This document shows, in pieces, positions 61,979 through 64,000 of a stretch of DNA of 64,000 bases. Numbering within the stretch: the stretch's first letter is position 1; each line of letters begins with the position of its first letter. Origin of the DNA: an uncultured Maribacter sp. (GTDB lineage: Bacteria > Bacteroidota > Bacteroidia > Flavobacteriales > Flavobacteriaceae); NCBI RefSeq assembly GCF_947495965.1, contig NZ_CANMBB010000004.1, forward strand, positions 248,001 to 312,000, in the 5' to 3' direction. A model generated the notes under the pieces. The model ran no database searches and had not been told where the DNA came from. It saw only the letters and a list, made by a program, of their open reading frames with translations. The translations under genes and the position numbers were made by a program.

Positions 61979-63256
61979 ATGATTTATAAAAGAAGTAGTG
62001 CCTTATTTAAGGATGCCAAAAAATATATTCCTGGAGGTGTAAATTCTCCGGTACGTGCTTTTAAAGCTGTTGGTGGGGACCCAATTTTTGTAAAGGAAGC
62101 AAAAGGCGCATATTTGTATGATGAGGATGGTAATACACTTATAGATTATATAGCTTCTTGGGGGCCATTAATATTAGGGCATGCTCATGAGCCTGTAATA
62201 AATGCTATTGTAGATAAAGCAAAAAAAGGAACATCTTTTGGAATGCCTACAGAAATAGAAACAGATTTAGCAAAACTAGCAGTTTCTATGGTTCCTAATG
62301 TAGATAAAATACGCTTTGTTAATAGTGGTACTGAGGCTTGTATGAGTGCCGTACGTTTAGCAAGAGGGTATACAGGAAAAGATAAAATCATAAAATTTGC
62401 AGGATGTTACCATGGGCATTCCGATTCTTTTTTAATACAAGCGGGTAGTGGTGCAGTAACTTTTGGTAGTCCTAATAGTCCGGGAGTTACTCAAGGAACC
62501 GCAAAAGATACATTATTAGCAAATTATAATGACTTAGCCAGTGTAAAAGCACTTACAGATGCTAATGCTGGGGAAATTGCAGCAATAATAATAGAGCCTA
62601 TTGCAGGTAATATGGGTTGTATTATTCCTACTCCAGAATTTATTAAAGGCCTAAGAGAACTTTGTACTAAAGAAGGTATTTTATTAATTTTTGATGAGGT
62701 AATGACAGGGTTTCGCTTAGGAGCCGGCGGCGCACAAGAAGCTTTAGGCATAGATGCGGATATTGTTACTTTTGGAAAAGTAATAGGTGGCGGTTTACCC
62801 GTTGGTGCTTTTGCTGCTAGTAATGAAATTATGAGTTATTTAGCTCCAGACGGGCCAGTTTACCAAGCAGGAACACTTAGTGGCAACCCATTAGCAATGA
62901 GTGCAGGTTTAGCAATGTTGACCGAATTAAATAATAACCCAGATGTTTTTAAAAGTCTTGCAAAAAAAACAGAGTATTTGCATAAAGGTTTTGATGCTGT
63001 TTTAAAAACCAAGGGAATTCCGTACCAAATAAACCGTTATGGAAGTATGATTTCTGTGCATTTTACAGATACTCCTGTAGTAGATTTTACATCTTCTGCT
63101 AAAGGAAATAACGACACTTTTAAAACCTATTTTCATGGCATGTTAGAACAGGGTATTTATTTGCCTCCTTCTGCTTTTGAAAGCTATTTTTTAAATGATG
63201 CCTTGTCTTATGAAGATTTAGATAAAACTATAGATGCTTTAAAGAAGGTATTTTAA
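61979..63256 (+). CDS. hemL: Glutamate-1-semialdehyde 2,1-aminomutase
   Basis: PLP-dependent enzyme of tetrapyrrole synthesis, making 5-aminolevulinate from glutamate-1-semialdehyde. Diagnostic motifs are [24 protein letters not shown] at the start, YHGHSDSFL, the PLP lysine in [16 protein letters not shown], and the gating region [15 protein letters not shown]. Length 425 aa is standard. It is last in the run PLP enzyme-glucosaminidase-hemL and is convergent with the deaminase gene, 12 bp apart. Confidence 0.96.
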   Translation: MIYKRSSALFKDAKKYIPGGVNSPVRAFKAVGGDPIFVKEAKGAYLYDEDGNTLIDYIASWGPLILGHAHEPVINAIVDKAKKGTSFGMPTEIETDLAKLAVSMVPNVDKIRFVNSGTEACMSAVRLARGYTGKDKIIKFAGCYHGHSDSFLIQAGSGAVTFGSPNSPGVTQGTAKDTLLANYNDLASVKALTDANAGEIAAIIIEPIAGNMGCIIPTPEFIKGLRELCTKEGILLIFDEVMTGFRLGAGGAQEALGIDADIVTFGKVIGGGLPVGAFAASNEIMSYLAPDGPVYQAGTLSGNPLAMSAGLAMLTELNNNPDVFKSLAKKTEYLHKGFDAVLKTKGIPYQINRYGSMISVHFTDTPVVDFTSSAKGNNDTFKTYFHGMLEQGIYLPPSAFESYFLNDALSYEDLDKTIDALKKVF

Positions 63257-63268
63257 TTTATAGCTTTT

Positions 63269-64000
63269 TTATAAAGAATTAAAATACTTTTTTACCTCTA
63301 AAATATGTTTTTCTTTACCTTTTGAAGGCAACCAGCAAGATTTAAAGGCATTAATTGCCAATTGCATTATCTGTTTTTTATTTAGGTTAAGAGCTTTAGC
63401 TGTTTCGTAATAATTAGCATTCATATACCCTCCAAAATATGCGGGGTCATCAGAATGTATGGTGGCAACAAGTCCTTTATCAAGCATTTTTGCAACAGGA
63501 TGTTCTTCCATTTTAGAAATAACTTTAAGCGCTACATTACTTAATGGGCATAAGGTTAGGGCAATCTTTTCTTTAACTAATCTTTGAACTAGTTTTTCAT
63601 CCTCTAAACAACGATTTCCGTGGTCTATTCTTACAACCTTTAAAAGGTCCAAAGCTTCCCAAATATAATCTACAGGGCCTTCTTCACCAGCATGGGCTAC
63701 TAATTTGTAACCGTGTTTTGCAGAGGCGTTAAAAACTTTCGCAAATTTACTAGGTGGGTTTCCAATTTCAGAAGAATCTAAACCAACACCATCAATCCAA
63801 TCTTTATAGGGTAATGAGGACTCTAATGTTTTAAAAGCTTCTTCTTCACTTAAATGTCTTAAGTAGGACATTATTAATTTAAAAGAAATATTTAATTCTT
63901 GTTTTGCTTTTTCAAGAGCTTTGTATATGCCATTTATAACTACAGAAAAAGAAACACCTCTATTGGTATGTGTTTGGGGGTCAAAAAACACCTCTACATG
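63269..64000 (-). CDS. Adenine/adenosine deaminase family protein, 5' end cut by the window
   Basis: The frame is open to the right edge of the window. The first visible residues are HVEVFFDPQTHTNRG, so the N-terminal third with the first zinc ligands lies outside. The visible part has the catalytic HAGEE, RIDHGNR, and the zinc Asp in TIHSDDPAYFGGYM. The SDDPAYFGGY form, not the TDDP form of classical Add, is typical of adenine deaminases (Aah1/ADE type). I therefore favour adenine as substrate; adenosine remains possible. It is a purine-salvage enzyme of the cytosol. Confidence 0.85.
   Translation of the reverse strand, partial: HVEVFFDPQTHTNRGVSFSVVINGIYKALEKAKQELNISFKLIMSYLRHLSEEEAFKTLESSLPYKDWIDGVGLDSSEIGNPPSKFAKVFNASAKHGYKLVAHAGEEGPVDYIWEALDLLKVVRIDHGNRCLEDEKLVQRLVKEKIALTLCPLSNVALKVISKMEEHPVAKMLDKGLVATIHSDDPAYFGGYMNANYYETAKALNLNKKQIMQLAINAFKSCWLPSKGKEKHILEVKKYFNSL

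Overview
The window is AT-rich chromosomal DNA from a bacterium of the Bacteroidota, most likely a marine, alginate-degrading member of the Flavobacteriaceae. The evidence is a gldKLMN locus (type IX secretion and gliding motor), a SusC/SusD polysaccharide utilisation locus (PUL), promoters with the TAnnTTTG -7 element, little use of Shine-Dalgarno sequences, and many Bacteroidota-specific families (DUF983, DUF4230, GSCFA, DUF5522, DUF6786). I see no phage, transposase, rRNA or CRISPR array. The window cuts a gene at each end.

Layout. 1-6 kb: the end of a degenerate arginase-fold gene, then gldK-gldL-gldM-gldN closed by a strong terminator. 6-11.7 kb: an FAD oxidoreductase, a DUF983 protein, an ABC-F ATPase and two tandem paralogous secreted leucine-rich-repeat proteins. 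11.7-18.2 kb: a MarR-controlled RND efflux operon (MarR, adaptor, RND pump, TolC-like channel) plus a small CPXCG protein. 18.2-23 kb: a DUF2807 protein, tRNA-Arg(TCT), and a six-PAS hybrid-free histidine kinase overlapping its response regulator. 23.1-36.5 kb: the alginate PUL. It holds a PL6 lyase lipoprotein, a PL17 oligoalginate lyase, a KdgF-like cupin, SusC, SusD, a FadR-type GntR regulator, an MFS uronate transporter and an SDR (DEH reductase candidate). 36.8-39.3 kb: a phosphofructokinase-family protein with pyrophosphate-type residues and an Nramp-fold transporter lacking the metal-binding DPGN motif. 39.3-64 kb: mostly housekeeping genes. These are a DUF255 thioredoxin-like lipoprotein, initiator tRNA-Met, an AGCS symporter, era, a choice-of-anchor I lipoprotein, der, a DUF6786 lipoprotein, the TPM/TPM/LemA cluster, MerR, M23 peptidase, alaS, GSCFA, DUF4230, aromatic amino acid hydroxylase with a divergent Lrp/AsnC regulator, DUF4136, DUF5522, a short HExxH protein, a PLP enzyme, a glucosaminidase, hemL and an adenine-deaminase-like gene.

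How the alginate genes fit together (family knowledge plus inference): PL6 on the outer membrane cuts polymer, SusC/SusD import oligomers, periplasmic PL17 releases unsaturated monomer, KdgF linearises it to DEH, the MFS protein moves it into the cytoplasm and the SDR reduces it to KDG. KDG kinase and KDPG aldolase are not in this window. A palindrome of the type TTGGTAAACCAA lies at the PL6 and susC promoters, overlapping their -7 elements, and a related site lies in front of the GntR gene. This gives a readable regulon with autoregulation. The susC transcript is predicted to carry a ~340-nt structured leader with a mini-ORF and a terminator-like hairpin. Another terminator-like hairpin sits 23 nt in front of the phosphofructokinase-family start codon.

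The core of the window is recognisable. The parts that look least described are the PFK-like/Nramp-like pair, the structured susC leader, the pseudo-arginase beside the gliding locus, the duplicated double-PAS module, the 25/49-bp repeat pattern in front of the Lrp gene, and two very short proteins (52 and 31 aa).
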